Translations under genes and position numbers: made by a program | Shown: piece by piece, positions 52,589 to 62,263 of the stretch | Numbering within the stretch: the stretch's first letter is position 1 | Layout of the letters: every line of letters starts with the position of its first letter | Notes under the pieces: generated by a model | What the model saw: only the letters and a program-made list of their open reading frames with translations | Database searches by the model: none | What the model was told of the DNA's origin: nothing | Origin: Vibrio marinisediminis | Lineage (GTDB): Bacteria > Pseudomonadota > Gammaproteobacteria > Enterobacterales > Vibrionaceae | Direction of reading: 5' to 3' | NCBI RefSeq assembly: GCF_014050145.1 | Contig: NZ_JACFYF010000005.1 | Location: forward strand, 1 to 64,000 | Length of the DNA: 64,000 nt

Positions 52589-52616
52589 TTCACTGAATGT
52601 GAAAGAGCCTGATTTG

Positions 52617-52643
52617 AAAAGCCACCTTTCGGTGGCTTTTTTA
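52617..52643. terminator. Terminator of crp
   Basis: AAAAGCCACC / GGTGGCTTTT with a TTTC loop and T run. It also serves the convergent DUF1338 gene, ending 22 bases away. Confidence 0.9.
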
Positions 52644-52664
52644 TTGCTGATAAATACCGCTTAA

Positions 52665-53459
52665 TTATTGATTGTCAGTACTTTCAAATATTTTATCTGC
52701 GGACGCCGCCACAAATCCCGGATACAAGTCACCATTTGCCATCGGATAACGTTTGGCAAACTCGTAGAACCCTCCCGGGATCTGTACCACACCATCATCA
52801 AAATCCACGTTGACCCGATCGGCCATAGTCGATGATTGTTCAAGCAGCACCTCTGCAGAGCCTTTAACTTCCCCACCCGACTGGTTGATCAAAAAGCCTG
52901 TTGCTTTTAAGTAATCATTCACTTGTTGCACTTCATCAAACTGATTGAGTTGATTGACACTCACCGTAAAGTGGTTGGCACCATAACCATGAGCGGCAAG
53001 CCATGCGGCATACTCACTCTCTTTTGCTAACACTCGGTATTCTTGCTGAGTGAGTTGCCAAGGTCTGCCGGAGTATAAAAACTCAAACCCTTGCATCTCT
53101 TGTGCTTCGACTTGCGCCACCAACTGTTTGACAATTCTTTGCAGCTCACTCGAACACTCTTCCACTTTGAGTTGGCTAATAAAGACTTTCGGTTGATTCG
53201 GATCTGGATGTTGAAAATGTTTGGCGACCAACTTTTTCGATTCAAATAAGTAGTCGCCCGCCTCTTCATAACCTAATTCGAGAAAAGGCTTAGCTAAAAC
53301 AGCCAGACTGACGGGTTCTAAGTTGAACGTTCGAAGTGCTATGTGATCGTTAATCAGAGGCTCATCTTCTTGCAATAGCTTATGGACATTGCCTGCAGAT
53401 GGACACAGACGAGAGGTGTAGTCTTGCCATAAGGACTGGAACAGAATACTTGGCGTCAT
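52665..53459 (-). CDS. DUF1338 protein (2-oxoadipate dioxygenase/decarboxylase family)
   Basis: 264 residues. The family includes HglS/YdcJ, Fe(II)-dependent enzymes that turn 2-oxoadipate into D-2-hydroxyglutarate. Visible candidate metal ligands are the histidine in NDHIALRTFN, the histidine in GANHFTVSVNQ, and an acidic residue in the C-terminal half. AAGGAGG seven bases before the ATG at 53459 fixes the start. It follows astD on the same strand with a 113-base gap, so it may be part of the ast transcript. Activity in this organism is inference. Confidence 0.75.
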   Translation of the reverse strand: MTPSILFQSLWQDYTSRLCPSAGNVHKLLQEDEPLINDHIALRTFNLEPVSLAVLAKPFLELGYEEAGDYLFESKKLVAKHFQHPDPNQPKVFISQLKVEECSSELQRIVKQLVAQVEAQEMQGFEFLYSGRPWQLTQQEYRVLAKESEYAAWLAAHGYGANHFTVSVNQLNQFDEVQQVNDYLKATGFLINQSGGEVKGSAEVLLEQSSTMADRVNVDFDDGVVQIPGGFYEFAKRYPMANGDLYPGFVAASADKIFESTDNQ

Positions 53460-53572
53460 AGCGCCTCCTTGTCTCAATGTTGGTATTTGGCTTAATTCGA
53501 CCACTACAGTGTAGTTCAGTGAAAATACCAGGTTACATAAGTATTAACCTCTGTGAACTACATCCGCACTTG

Positions 53573-55030
53573 CTACAAATGAATACCCGGGCTTAGTGTT
53601 TCGGGTAGCTCAGTTTGTTCCCCTTCCATAGACGCCATAGGGTATGCACAATAATCTGCCGCATAGTAAGCGCTAGGTCGTAAATTGCCCGACGCCCCCG
53701 GACCACCAAACGGTGCATCACCACTGGCGCCGGTTAGTTGGCGGTTGCGATTCACAATACCTGCACGAATATGCTCTACAAAATAGTCCCACTCGGTATC
53801 ATCGGTCGAAACTAAGCCCGCGGATAATCCAAAGCGAGTATCATTCGCCAGTGCCACCGCTTGTTCAATCCCTTGATAACGGACAACTTGCAGCAGCGGT
53901 CCGAAGTATTCCTCATCGGGCAACGCTGTAACTGCCGTCACATCGATGATTCCAGGGCTAACAAACGCTCCTTTACCCGCTCTTGCCTCGATAAGGCTCT
54001 CCCCACCTAAATCTTGTAGCTTGGTTTGAGCATCAAGAATATGCTGCGCCGCCGCGATCGAAATTTGTGAGCCCATAAAAGGCTCTGGCAGGGCAAAAGG
54101 CTCATCCATAACAATATTGCGGGTTGCCTCAACTAAGCGAACCAGCAACGCATCTCCTTTATCACCACTAGGTACATAGAGCCTACGAGCGCAAGTACAA
54201 CGTTGTCCGGCACTGATGAAAGCTGACTGGATGATGGTATAAACCGTCGCATCAAGTTCGCCATACTGTTCCGAAATCACCATCGGGTTATTGCCGCCCA
54301 TTTCCAGCGCCAGCATCTTCTCTGGCTGACCCGCAAATTGACGATGCAGTACATGCCCCGTATTGGCACTGCCAGTAAACAGCAACCCATCAATCCCTTT
54401 TGATTCCGCTAACGCTATACCTGTCTCTTTACCACCTTGAACAAGGTTAATCACGCCGTCAGGCAAGCCTGCTCGTTGCCATAACTTCATCGCGACTTCG
54501 CCGGTCCACGGCGTTTGCTCGGACGGTTTAAATACCACGGTATTCCCCGCTAATATTGCAGGCACAATATGACCATTAGGCAAATGAGCAGGGAAGTTGT
54601 AGGGACCAAATACCGCCATAACACCTAAAGGTCGATGGCGTAGTACGATTTGATTACCCGCCAGTTCGCGTTGCGCTTCACCGGTACGCTCATGATAAGC
54701 ACGAATTGATATCGCTATCTTCCCTGCCATTGCTGCGACTTCAGTACGGGTTTCCCATAATGGTTTTCCGGTTTCTTTTGCAATCACTTCTGCCAATTGC
54801 TCGCTATTGGCTTTCACTAGATCAGCAAAGCGCTGTACGATTTGTTCTCGCTCTATAATCGTACGTTTTTTCCAACCAATAAACGCCTTACGCGCGGCGC
54901 TAACCGCTTCGTTCACTTGTGGGGCTGTGGCACTCTGACTTTGCCAAACAACATCACCGTTGTAAGGACTCGTCGATGTGATGCACTCTCCTAACCCCGC
55001 GAGCCACTGACCTGCAATCCAATTAGCCAT
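53573..55030 (-). CDS. astD: N-succinylglutamate 5-semialdehyde dehydrogenase AstD
   Basis: NAD-dependent aldehyde dehydrogenase in the arginine succinyltransferase pathway, oxidising N-succinylglutamate semialdehyde. 485 residues with [40 protein letters not shown], the catalytic glutamate in [12 protein letters not shown] and the nucleophile cysteine in [17 protein letters not shown]. It follows astA; astB and astE are not in the window. Confidence 0.95.
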   Translation of the reverse strand: MANWIAGQWLAGLGECITSTSPYNGDVVWQSQSATAPQVNEAVSAARKAFIGWKKRTIIEREQIVQRFADLVKANSEQLAEVIAKETGKPLWETRTEVAAMAGKIAISIRAYHERTGEAQRELAGNQIVLRHRPLGVMAVFGPYNFPAHLPNGHIVPAILAGNTVVFKPSEQTPWTGEVAMKLWQRAGLPDGVINLVQGGKETGIALAESKGIDGLLFTGSANTGHVLHRQFAGQPEKMLALEMGGNNPMVISEQYGELDATVYTIIQSAFISAGQRCTCARRLYVPSGDKGDALLVRLVEATRNIVMDEPFALPEPFMGSQISIAAAQHILDAQTKLQDLGGESLIEARAGKGAFVSPGIIDVTAVTALPDEEYFGPLLQVVRYQGIEQAVALANDTRFGLSAGLVSTDDTEWDYFVEHIRAGIVNRNRQLTGASGDAPFGGPGASGNLRPSAYYAADYCAYPMASMEGEQTELPETLSPGIHL

Positions 55031-55075
55031 GCTGTTCCTTCCTTTGAGTCTATTGCGTAGAGTCCCTGATTAACG

Positions 55076-56095
55076 TTATTGCGCCAACATACGCACGTAA
55101 CTGCCTGATTCGATTTGTAGAGCTTTAGCAACATCGGGAGCCAAAATCACCGATTCTGTTGCCTGATCGTAAGCCGCTTTTGCCGCCACCGCTCTAAAGT
55201 GTTCGAAAGAGGTATTACAGATCAGATAATCGTTACAACTGCTGTGCTCACTGATCGCCACTTTGGCGCGAAAAGAGTGACGCACCGACTCAATATTGCG
55301 CACATCACATTCCACCGTTGGACCGCCGTCAAAAATATCGACGTAGTTGCGACAGGTAAACCCTTCTTTCTCTAATAAGCTGAGTGCAGGTTTGGTGTTC
55401 TCATGCACTTTACCTATCACCGCCTGAGCTTCTTTGCTGAGTAGGTTGATGTAGATTGGCAGTTTAGGCATAAGATCAGCGATGAAGCCTTTTTTGCCTA
55501 TGCCCGTAAGGTAATCGGCGAGAGTGAAATCAATGCTAAAGAAGTTCTCTTGCAACCACTGCCAAAAGGGAGAGTTACCTTCATCATCAGAAACACCGCG
55601 CATTTCAGCGAAAACGGTATTAGAAAAACGATGAGGATGCTCAGCCATCATCAAAAAGCGGCATTTCGACATTAAGCGACCATTCAGACCACCGCGAAAC
55701 TTTTCACGCAAAAACAGTGTGCATATTTCACTGCATCCGGTGTAGTTATTGCCGAAAGTTAACAGCTTCACAATGTTATTCACGCCCAATTTCGGTGAGG
55801 AATGAACAATAGTGCTGATGTGATACGAGTAAAACGGCACATCCCAACCTATCGCCGCTTCAACGCCGGTACAGCCGGCCACTTCACTGCTATCACTGTC
55901 AAAACCAACCATGAGATAACCTTCATCTCCTGGCTGTGTCACATTAGGTTTGTTGAAGCTGTATTCTGAGTGGGTGATTCGGTTAGTGAGTAGTTCTTCA
56001 TTAACCGGAAGAGATGTGAATCCGTGTCCTGATTCGACCGCACAAGTATGCAGTGCATCATAATCTGACATAGAGATAGGGCGAATAACCAGCAT
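55076..56095 (-). CDS. astA: Arginine N-succinyltransferase AstA
   Basis: First committed enzyme of arginine catabolism by succinylation (arginine plus succinyl-CoA). 339 residues starting MLVIRPISMSDYDALHTCAV, with SLPVNEELLTNRITHSEYSF, LGVNNIVKLLTFGNNYTGCS and FLREKFRGGLNGRLMSKCRF, all AstA signatures. Placed between the astC/argD-type aminotransferase and astD. Confidence 0.96.
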   Translation of the reverse strand: MLVIRPISMSDYDALHTCAVESGHGFTSLPVNEELLTNRITHSEYSFNKPNVTQPGDEGYLMVGFDSDSSEVAGCTGVEAAIGWDVPFYSYHISTIVHSSPKLGVNNIVKLLTFGNNYTGCSEICTLFLREKFRGGLNGRLMSKCRFLMMAEHPHRFSNTVFAEMRGVSDDEGNSPFWQWLQENFFSIDFTLADYLTGIGKKGFIADLMPKLPIYINLLSKEAQAVIGKVHENTKPALSLLEKEGFTCRNYVDIFDGGPTVECDVRNIESVRHSFRAKVAISEHSSCNDYLICNTSFEHFRAVAAKAAYDQATESVILAPDVAKALQIESGSYVRMLAQ

Positions 56096-56193
56096 CGATA
56101 CTCCCTCCTGATGCTTATACAGACCAGCCTGTTGTGCTTAAATTCATTACTTAAGCTTTCACAAACTGGTCTCTCGACGCTTTTCAGCGCCTG

Positions 56194-57408
56194 CTATGCC
56201 ACTAAAGACGCAATGGCTTTATCTAATTTATCTAATCCTTGCTCAATATCTTGCTTGCTGATCACCAATGATGGCGCAAAGCGAACAACATTAGGACCGG
56301 CCACTAAGACCATCAAACCTTGTTCTCCCGCCGCAAGCAATACATCACGAGCTTTACCTTGCCACTGCTCATTCAAAGCAGCGCCAAGCAATAAACCTTT
56401 ACCACGGATTTCACTGAAAATTTGGTATTTACTATTAATCTTGCTTAAGCCATCACGAAACAACGCTTCTCGCTCTTTTACGCCTGCTAGAGTTTGTGGG
56501 TCACTCACAATATTAACCACCGCTTCCGCCACCGCACAAGCGAGTGGGTTACCACCATATGTCGAGCCATGAGTCCCTACTTTTAGGTGATTTGCCAATT
56601 CGGTTGTTGTCAGCATTGCGCCAATAGGAAAACCGCCACCAAGTGATTTCGCGGTGCTCAAAATATCAGGCGTAATGCCTAAACCTTGGTATGCATAGAA
56701 ATCACCAGTACGACCATTACCGGTTTGCACTTCATCAAAAATCAGCAATGCATTGTGTTTATCACACAGCTCTCGTACGGTCTGAACAAACTCTTCACTT
56801 GGCGAAATAATACCACCCTCACCTTGCAAAGGTTCCATCATGATCGCGCAAGTTCGATCAGAAATATGCTCACGCAATGCGTCCACATTGTTGTATTCAA
56901 GATGAGTCACATTACCCGGCTTAGGACCAAAGCCATCAGAATAGGCTTCCTGCCCACCAACCGTGACAGTAAAAAATGTACGTCCGTGGAAGCCTTGTTT
57001 GAATGCGATAATCTCTGATTTTTCAGGTCCATAAACATCTGCGGCATAACGACGTGCTAATTTGAGAGCCGCTTCATTGGCTTCTGCTCCTGAATTGGCA
57101 AAGAATACTTTGTCAGCAAAACACAACTCGGTGAGTTTTTTCGCCAAGCGCAGCGCTGGCTCATTGGTCATCACATTGCTTAGGTGCCACAGTTTCTGAC
57201 TTTGCTCAGTCAGCGCTTCCACCATTGCAGGGTGGCAATGTCCTAAACAGCTGACCGCAATACCGCCTGCAAAATCAATGTATTCGTTTCCTTCACCATC
57301 CCAGACTCGCGAACCTTCACCTTTTACTGGGATCATATCCATTGGGCTATAACAAGGTACCATTACCTCATCAAACAGCTCACGTTCCACTTTCATCTCT
57401 GACGCCAT
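56194..57408 (-). CDS. astC: Acetylornithine/succinylornithine aminotransferase (AstC/ArgD)
   Basis: PLP-dependent class-III aminotransferase of 404 residues. The PLP lysine is K254 ([15 protein letters not shown]), with [18 protein letters not shown], the [17 protein letters not shown] aspartate and KQGFHGRT. Sequence alone does not separate succinylornithine (AstC) from acetylornithine (ArgD) activity; many Vibrio have one enzyme for both. The ast neighbours argue for AstC, and the position beside pabA is that of argD in E. coli. Start ATG 57408 has GAGAGGG eight bases upstream. Confidence 0.88.
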   Translation of the reverse strand: MASEMKVERELFDEVMVPCYSPMDMIPVKGEGSRVWDGEGNEYIDFAGGIAVSCLGHCHPAMVEALTEQSQKLWHLSNVMTNEPALRLAKKLTELCFADKVFFANSGAEANEAALKLARRYAADVYGPEKSEIIAFKQGFHGRTFFTVTVGGQEAYSDGFGPKPGNVTHLEYNNVDALREHISDRTCAIMMEPLQGEGGIISPSEEFVQTVRELCDKHNALLIFDEVQTGNGRTGDFYAYQGLGITPDILSTAKSLGGGFPIGAMLTTTELANHLKVGTHGSTYGGNPLACAVAEAVVNIVSDPQTLAGVKEREALFRDGLSKINSKYQIFSEIRGKGLLLGAALNEQWQGKARDVLLAAGEQGLMVLVAGPNVVRFAPSLVISKQDIEQGLDKLDKAIASLVA

Positions 57409-57829
57409 CACGCATTCCCTCTCGCTACCGCATGCCAATGCAAGTTCTGTATCCGTACCTTGCTCTGATTACTACTAATAAGTATAGAAACAATTTTTTG
57501 TGTTACGTACTCACTGACATGGCATTGTATTTACATTTAATTAACCATTTCAATAGTGTTTTATGCTATTTCAGTCTAACAGGCAAATTACCCCACAGAC
57601 TATAGTGACTATTTATGCACTATTAAGACACGTTTATGAAGTAATTAATAGCAATCAATATCCTAATCTGAGCTTTATTAAGCTAAGAGCAACAATGACG
57701 TAAGACCAATAGTGGTAAATCGAATAATCTTGCAAATGGAGGGGGATAAAATGAAGTGTAAACTAATTGTTAAAAATAGTGATCTATATCGAAATTGCAG
57801 CGCGAAATAGCGCGCTGCAAATGGAAAAC
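57409..57829. other. Intergenic region upstream of the ast operon
   Basis: About 420 bases, A/T-rich, between astC and pabA. The minus strand has a TATACT that may be a -10 (near 57480-57485). An inverted repeat ATAGTG-N10-CACTAT lies at 57602-57623. I find no convincing ArgR box, CRP site or sigma-54 promoter. The pabA terminator-like hairpin occupies 57795-57820. Otherwise I see nothing in it. Confidence 0.5.
57795..57820 (-). terminator. Hairpin after pabA
   Basis: TTGCAGCGCG and CGCGCTGCAA form a perfect 10-base stem with a six-base loop, ten bases past the pabA stop codon. The following T run on the minus strand is short, so termination may be weak. Confidence 0.6.
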
Positions 57830-58408
57830 CTAACGAGAAAGGAAGTTTGCTAGCAATTGATGACCTTGTTCAGTCTTAATTGACTCAGGATGGAACTGTA
57901 CCGCATCAATTGGCAGGCTTTTATGCTGATAGCCCATGATTTCATCCATCGACCCATCATCCAACTCTGTCCATGCCGTCAACTCAAAACACTCAGGCAA
58001 GGTTCCTTGCTTTACCACTAACGAATGGTAACGAGTGACGGTCAACGGGTTATTGAGTCCTTTGAACACACTGGTGCCAGTATGGCGAATCGGTGATGTT
58101 TTTCCATGCATCACACGGCGTGCTCGTACTACCTCGCCACCAAATACTTGAGCGATGGCTTGATGACCTAAACAAACCCCTAATATCGGCAATTTACCAG
58201 CAAAGTGCTTAATTACTTCAAGAGAAATCCCTGCTTCATTGGGCGTACAAGGACCGGGAGAAATCACTAGATGTGTTGGCTCGAGCGCTTCAATACCCTG
58301 GATATCAATCTGATCATTACGTACGACCTGTACTTCGGCACCGAGTTCGCAAAAATACTGGTAAAGGTTATAGGTAAACGAATCGTAATTATCAATGATC
58401 AGTAACAT
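57830..58408 (-). CDS. pabA: Aminodeoxychorismate/anthranilate synthase glutaminase subunit PabA
   Basis: Class-I glutamine amidotransferase providing ammonia to PabB for p-aminobenzoate in folate synthesis. 192 residues from [19 protein letters not shown], with the catalytic triad C79 ([11 protein letters not shown]), H173 and E175 (VQFHPES), and an oxyanion glycine in [12 protein letters not shown]. Isolated from trp genes and next to the argD-type gene, which points to PabA rather than TrpG. Confidence 0.93.
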   Translation of the reverse strand: MLLIIDNYDSFTYNLYQYFCELGAEVQVVRNDQIDIQGIEALEPTHLVISPGPCTPNEAGISLEVIKHFAGKLPILGVCLGHQAIAQVFGGEVVRARRVMHGKTSPIRHTGTSVFKGLNNPLTVTRYHSLVVKQGTLPECFELTAWTELDDGSMDEIMGYQHKSLPIDAVQFHPESIKTEQGHQLLANFLSR

Positions 58409-58493
58409 GACGGATAAACAGCTCAATAATCAATCTTACTTGGGGCGAGTATTGTGCAATAGTGCAGCACAAAGGCAAGCAAAAAATGGTTCA

Positions 58494-58530
58494 TAGAAAA
58501 AAATAAGGCCAGCAAATTGCTGACCCTATC
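58494..58530 (-). terminator. Terminator of trpS
   Basis: Minus strand ATAGGGTCAGC / GCTGGCCTTAT stem (two G-T pairs) with an AATTT loop, followed by seven T, directly after the trpS stop. Confidence 0.8.
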
Positions 58531-58545
58531 TTTATTTTCAAACGC

Positions 58546-59562
58546 TTACGGGCGAGTAACGAAACCAACCGCTTTGTAGACTTCTTTTAGTGTCACAGCA
58601 GCGCGAGCAGAGGCTTTTTCAGCGCCTTGCTTCATCACTTGGTCCATGTACGCGCGATCAGCACGAATACGGTGGTATTCAGCTTGAATAGGCTCAAGCA
58701 TTGCAACCAGTGCTTCACCAACATCTTTCTTAAATGGACCGTACATTTCAACGCCTTGGTATTTCGCTTCGATCTCTTCAAAGCTCATGCCTGTTGCTGC
58801 CGAGTACAGACCCATTAAGTTAGAAATACCCGCTTTGTTTTCCCAATCGTTGGCAATACGTGCTGGTGATTCAGCATCGGTTTGCGCTTTGTTGATCTTC
58901 TTAATGATCGATTTTGGATCTTCAAGCAGAGTAATCACGTTCTTGCGATTATCGTCTGACTTAGACATCTTCTTCGTTGCATCCTGAAGGCTCATTACAC
59001 GCGCATTCACTGTTGGAATGTAAGGCTCAGGAATGGTGAAGATTGGGCTCTCTGGAGAGTAGATGTTGTTAAAGCGAGTCGCGATATCACGCGCTAATTC
59101 AAGGTGTTGTTTTTGGTCGTTACCAACAGGCACTTGATGTGCGCCGTATAGTAGAATATCCGCCGCCATCAGTACTGGGTAAGCAAATAGACCGGCATTG
59201 ATATCATTCGCGTAACGAGCAGACTTGTCTTTAAACTGAGTCATACGGCTCAGCTCACCCATTTGGGTGTAGCAATTAAGAAGCCAACCAAGTTGAGCGT
59301 GCTCTGGTACATGTGACTGAACAAATAGCGTGCTCTTCTGTGGGTCAACACCAACTGCCAGACAGATTGCTAATGCGTCTAGTGTTGCTTCATGTAGTGC
59401 TTTCGGATCTTGACGAACCGTAATAGCATGAAGGTCAACTACGCAATATTGGCAATCATAATCATCTTGCATCTGCTGCCATTGACGTAGAGCACCCAAG
59501 TAGTTACCGATACTAAGTTCACCTGACGGTTGAACACCACTCAATACGATGGGTTTGCTCAT
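58546..59562 (-). CDS. trpS: Tryptophanyl-tRNA synthetase
   Basis: Class-Ic synthetase of 338 residues. The HIGH-type motif is [16 protein letters not shown] near the N-terminus and the KMSKS loop is KKMSKSDDN. Also [20 protein letters not shown] and [20 protein letters not shown], typical of bacterial TrpS. Last gene of the dam-rpe-gph-trpS series, separated from gph by a structured 184-base gap. Confidence 0.98.
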   Translation of the reverse strand: MSKPIVLSGVQPSGELSIGNYLGALRQWQQMQDDYDCQYCVVDLHAITVRQDPKALHEATLDALAICLAVGVDPQKSTLFVQSHVPEHAQLGWLLNCYTQMGELSRMTQFKDKSARYANDINAGLFAYPVLMAADILLYGAHQVPVGNDQKQHLELARDIATRFNNIYSPESPIFTIPEPYIPTVNARVMSLQDATKKMSKSDDNRKNVITLLEDPKSIIKKINKAQTDAESPARIANDWENKAGISNLMGLYSAATGMSFEEIEAKYQGVEMYGPFKKDVGEALVAMLEPIQAEYHRIRADRAYMDQVMKQGAEKASARAAVTLKEVYKAVGFVTRP

Positions 59563-59635
59563 GGGAATGATTCCTTTGACTTCTTATTTGAATAAATTGG
59601 GTAAACCGCAATAAATCACTCCTCAAATTTATGGC

Positions 59636-59693
59636 TGCCGTAGCAAGGCGCGCAGTCGGCGCAGCTAAAGCGTGCAAAAATCAGAGGAGGTAC
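59636..59693. repeat. Imperfect inverted repeat between gph and trpS
   Basis: CTCCTC (about 59621-59626) faces GAGGAG (about 59683-59688), and GGCTGCCG faces CGGCGCAGC around a G/C-rich centre (AAGGCGCGCAG). This makes an extended hairpin possible in the gph-trpS transcript. No ORF with a ribosome-binding site fits it. Function unknown. Confidence 0.35.
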
Positions 59694-59746
59694 GGTTTTC
59701 CAGTTTACTCATTTTAATGACTATTTTGCTAGTGATTTTGTTTCAC

Positions 59747-60427
59747 TTAAGCAGAAACAGCGATCACTTCGAGTAATTGTGCAATGTTGTCAGCGACAAA
59801 ATCTGGATTACTGGCAGAGATAGGCTCGCCATGGTTATACCCGTAGGTTAAACCAAATGAACGACAACCGGCATTTTTCGCTGCCAGAATATCGTTTTTA
59901 GAATCTCCAACCATCAACATTTCATCGGCAGTACAACCGTGCTTTTCCAGCAGCCAATTCAGTGCTACAGGATTTGGCTTGCGCTCAGGGAAAGCATCAC
60001 CACCCAACACATCCGCAAAGTATTTTGCGATATCATGTTGTGCCAAGATTTCTGGTACAAATTTCGATGGCTTATTGGTTACCAACGCGAGTGTAAAACC
60101 CGCTTGTTGCAGTTCAGCCAAGGTCTCTTTTACCGCAGGGTATAAGTGCGTTAATTTGTGACCACTTTGTTCGTAGTAATCATCAAACAATTCACGACCT
60201 TTGGCGAGTAGCTCTGGACTAAACTCAGGGTTGATGGTTAAGCTTTGGCTTAATGCGCGACCAATTAAAATATCGGCGCCATTGCCGACATAATCACGCA
60301 CTTGTTCTTCAGTAACACCAGAAAAACCAAGCGCCTTTACGGCTTGATCGGCTGCTACTGCTAAATCGGGCACGCTATCAAGTAGCGTACCGTCAAGATC
60401 AAAGGCAATCAGTTTAAGTTCTGTCAA
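59747..60427 (-). CDS. gph: Phosphoglycolate phosphatase Gph
   Basis: HAD-superfamily hydrolase that removes 2-phosphoglycolate formed by DNA repair. 226 residues with motif I DLDGTLLDS (10-18), motif II TNKPSKF and motifs III/IV KPNPVALNW and MVGDSKNDI. Start MTELKLIAFDLDGTLLDSV. It lies nine bases after rpe. Confidence 0.95.
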   Translation of the reverse strand: MTELKLIAFDLDGTLLDSVPDLAVAADQAVKALGFSGVTEEQVRDYVGNGADILIGRALSQSLTINPEFSPELLAKGRELFDDYYEQSGHKLTHLYPAVKETLAELQQAGFTLALVTNKPSKFVPEILAQHDIAKYFADVLGGDAFPERKPNPVALNWLLEKHGCTADEMLMVGDSKNDILAAKNAGCRSFGLTYGYNHGEPISASNPDFVADNIAQLLEVIAVSA

Positions 60428-60436
60428 CGCACTGCC

Positions 60437-61108
60437 CTACTGTACTTTCGCTAATTCAGCGCGCATTTCGTCAATCGCTTTTTTGTAGTCTGATTGACTA
60501 AAAATAGCAGAACCGGCAACAAACATATCCGCACCCGCTTCAGCGATTTCTCGAATATTTTCGGCTTTTACACCACCATCGATTTCAAGGCGAATATCAC
60601 GACCTGACTCATCAATCATCTTACGTACAGCGCGTAGCTTCTCGAGTGTATTCGGGATAAATGACTGACCACCAAAACCTGGATTTACTGACATCAGTAG
60701 AATCATGTCTACTTTATCCATGATGTATTCAAGGTGAGAAAGTGGGGTAGCAGGGTTAAGCACAACACCAGCTTTACAACCGTGTTCTTTAATCAACTGT
60801 AGTGTGCGATCAACGTGATCAGACGCTTCGATGTGGAAAGTGATCATCGATGCACCCGCTTTAGCAAAATCAGGCACAATGCGATCAACCGGTTTGACCA
60901 TTAGGTGTACATCGATTGGCGCTGTAATGCCGTAATCACGTAATGCTTTACACACTGGCGCACCAAAAGTCAGGTTTGGCACATAGTGGTTGTCCATAAC
61001 ATCAAAGTGCACTACATCGGCACCGGCTGCGAGTACTTTTTCTACATCTTCACCAAGACGAGCAAAATCCGCAGACAGAATCGAAGGAGCAATAAGGAAA
61101 TCTTTCAT
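60437..61108 (-). CDS. rpe: Ribulose-phosphate 3-epimerase
   Basis: TIM-barrel epimerase of the pentose phosphate pathway (ribulose 5-phosphate to xylulose 5-phosphate). 223 residues from [20 protein letters not shown], with [37 protein letters not shown] and [15 protein letters not shown] 61108 follows AGGTATG; the GTG/ATG four codons upstream is less likely. Confidence 0.97.
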   Translation of the reverse strand: MKDFLIAPSILSADFARLGEDVEKVLAAGADVVHFDVMDNHYVPNLTFGAPVCKALRDYGITAPIDVHLMVKPVDRIVPDFAKAGASMITFHIEASDHVDRTLQLIKEHGCKAGVVLNPATPLSHLEYIMDKVDMILLMSVNPGFGGQSFIPNTLEKLRAVRKMIDESGRDIRLEIDGGVKAENIREIAEAGADMFVAGSAIFSQSDYKKAIDEMRAELAKVQ

Positions 61109-61228
61109 ACCTGACCTCAAAAATTAAATTGGCTTCATTGCTTAAATTTGGCGCAATTCTACCTAAGCGGTCAGGTATATGATAGTGGTAGGTTAAGAAA
61201 TGTGTGCTCTAGATGTAGTGACGGGCAT

Positions 61229-61270
61229 TAAAAAACCTCATCACATAGCTGTCTATGCTTAGAGGCTTTT
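61229..61270 (-). terminator. Terminator after dam
   Basis: Minus strand AAGCCTC...GAGGTTTTTT encloses an inner CATAG / CTATG stem, ending in six T. It lies 30 bases past the dam stop and may attenuate read-through into rpe-gph. Confidence 0.6.
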
Positions 61271-61299
61271 CAGTTGATCACCTTGCAGACCCGACGGGG

Positions 61300-62130
61300 T
61301 TAAGTTGCATCTCTACTCGAGTTAAACAATGCGAGCAGCTCATCCACTTTGTTACGTCCCGCGCCATTGCGGCTGATGGTGCGTTTAACTTTCACGACAT
61401 TCAACTCTGCACCATGGTAAAGGCGACGAGTTAAGGTTGTATCGTGGTTAGAAATCAACACGGGAATGCCACGCTGATTGGCTGTGGTTTCAGCAATATT
61501 GGCCAAATCGGCTTGATCATCAAGCGAGAAACCATTGCCGGCATAAGAGGTAAAGTTTGCCGTAGTAGAAAGAGGCGCATACGGTGGATCACAGTAGACA
61601 ACACATCCTTTGCGGGCACGCTTAAAGGTATCTTGGTAGCCTTCACAAACAAAAGTGGCTCTCTTGGCTTTTTCAGCAAAAAATTCCAACTCTTTCTCAG
61701 GAAAATAAGGCTTCTTGTACGAACCAAATGGCACGTTAAAGCCACCTTTTTTGTTGTAACGACATAAGCCATTAAAACCAAATCGGTTCATATAGAGGAA
61801 TGCGAGCGAGCGATACATCACATCATCAGTTTGGTTAAACTGTGCTCGAACATCTAGGTAAACTTCTTTGCGATTGAACTCAGGGACAAACCAACGTTTT
61901 GCTTCGACGATGTAGTCTTCTGGGCTCTCTTTAAGTAGATTGTAGAGATTAATCAGATCGGGATTAATGTCTGCCAATAGATATTGTTCATAGTCAGTAT
62001 TGAGAAAAACTGAGCCAGCACCAACAAACGGTTCTACCAACTTGCGCGCTTCAGGCAGATGACGCTGAATATCTTCAACTAGTCCGTATTTACCACCAGC
62101 CCATTTCAGGAAGGCACGCTGCTTTTTCAT
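61300..62130 (-). CDS. dam: DNA adenine methylase Dam
   Basis: Methylates adenine in GATC, controlling chromosome replication and mismatch repair; Dam is essential for chromosome II replication in several Vibrio. 276 residues, group alpha order: FLKWAGGKYGLV (SAM-binding, 7-18), VEPFVGAGSVFLNTDYEQYL and catalytic DPPY at 181-184. It lies between damX and rpe, as in E. coli. Confidence 0.97.
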   Translation of the reverse strand: MKKQRAFLKWAGGKYGLVEDIQRHLPEARKLVEPFVGAGSVFLNTDYEQYLLADINPDLINLYNLLKESPEDYIVEAKRWFVPEFNRKEVYLDVRAQFNQTDDVMYRSLAFLYMNRFGFNGLCRYNKKGGFNVPFGSYKKPYFPEKELEFFAEKAKRATFVCEGYQDTFKRARKGCVVYCDPPYAPLSTTANFTSYAGNGFSLDDQADLANIAETTANQRGIPVLISNHDTTLTRRLYHGAELNVVKVKRTISRNGAGRNKVDELLALFNSSRDAT

Positions 62131-62263
62131 CGACTGCTCTATCTATCAACCACAAATTAAGGCTGCGGAATGTAACATATTTAGCGCCATACCCAAAGCA
62201 ATTGGCTTGGTCATTTAGGCTGAGCGAACAGAAAGTCTCTGGTTTCACTCAACCTTCATCATA

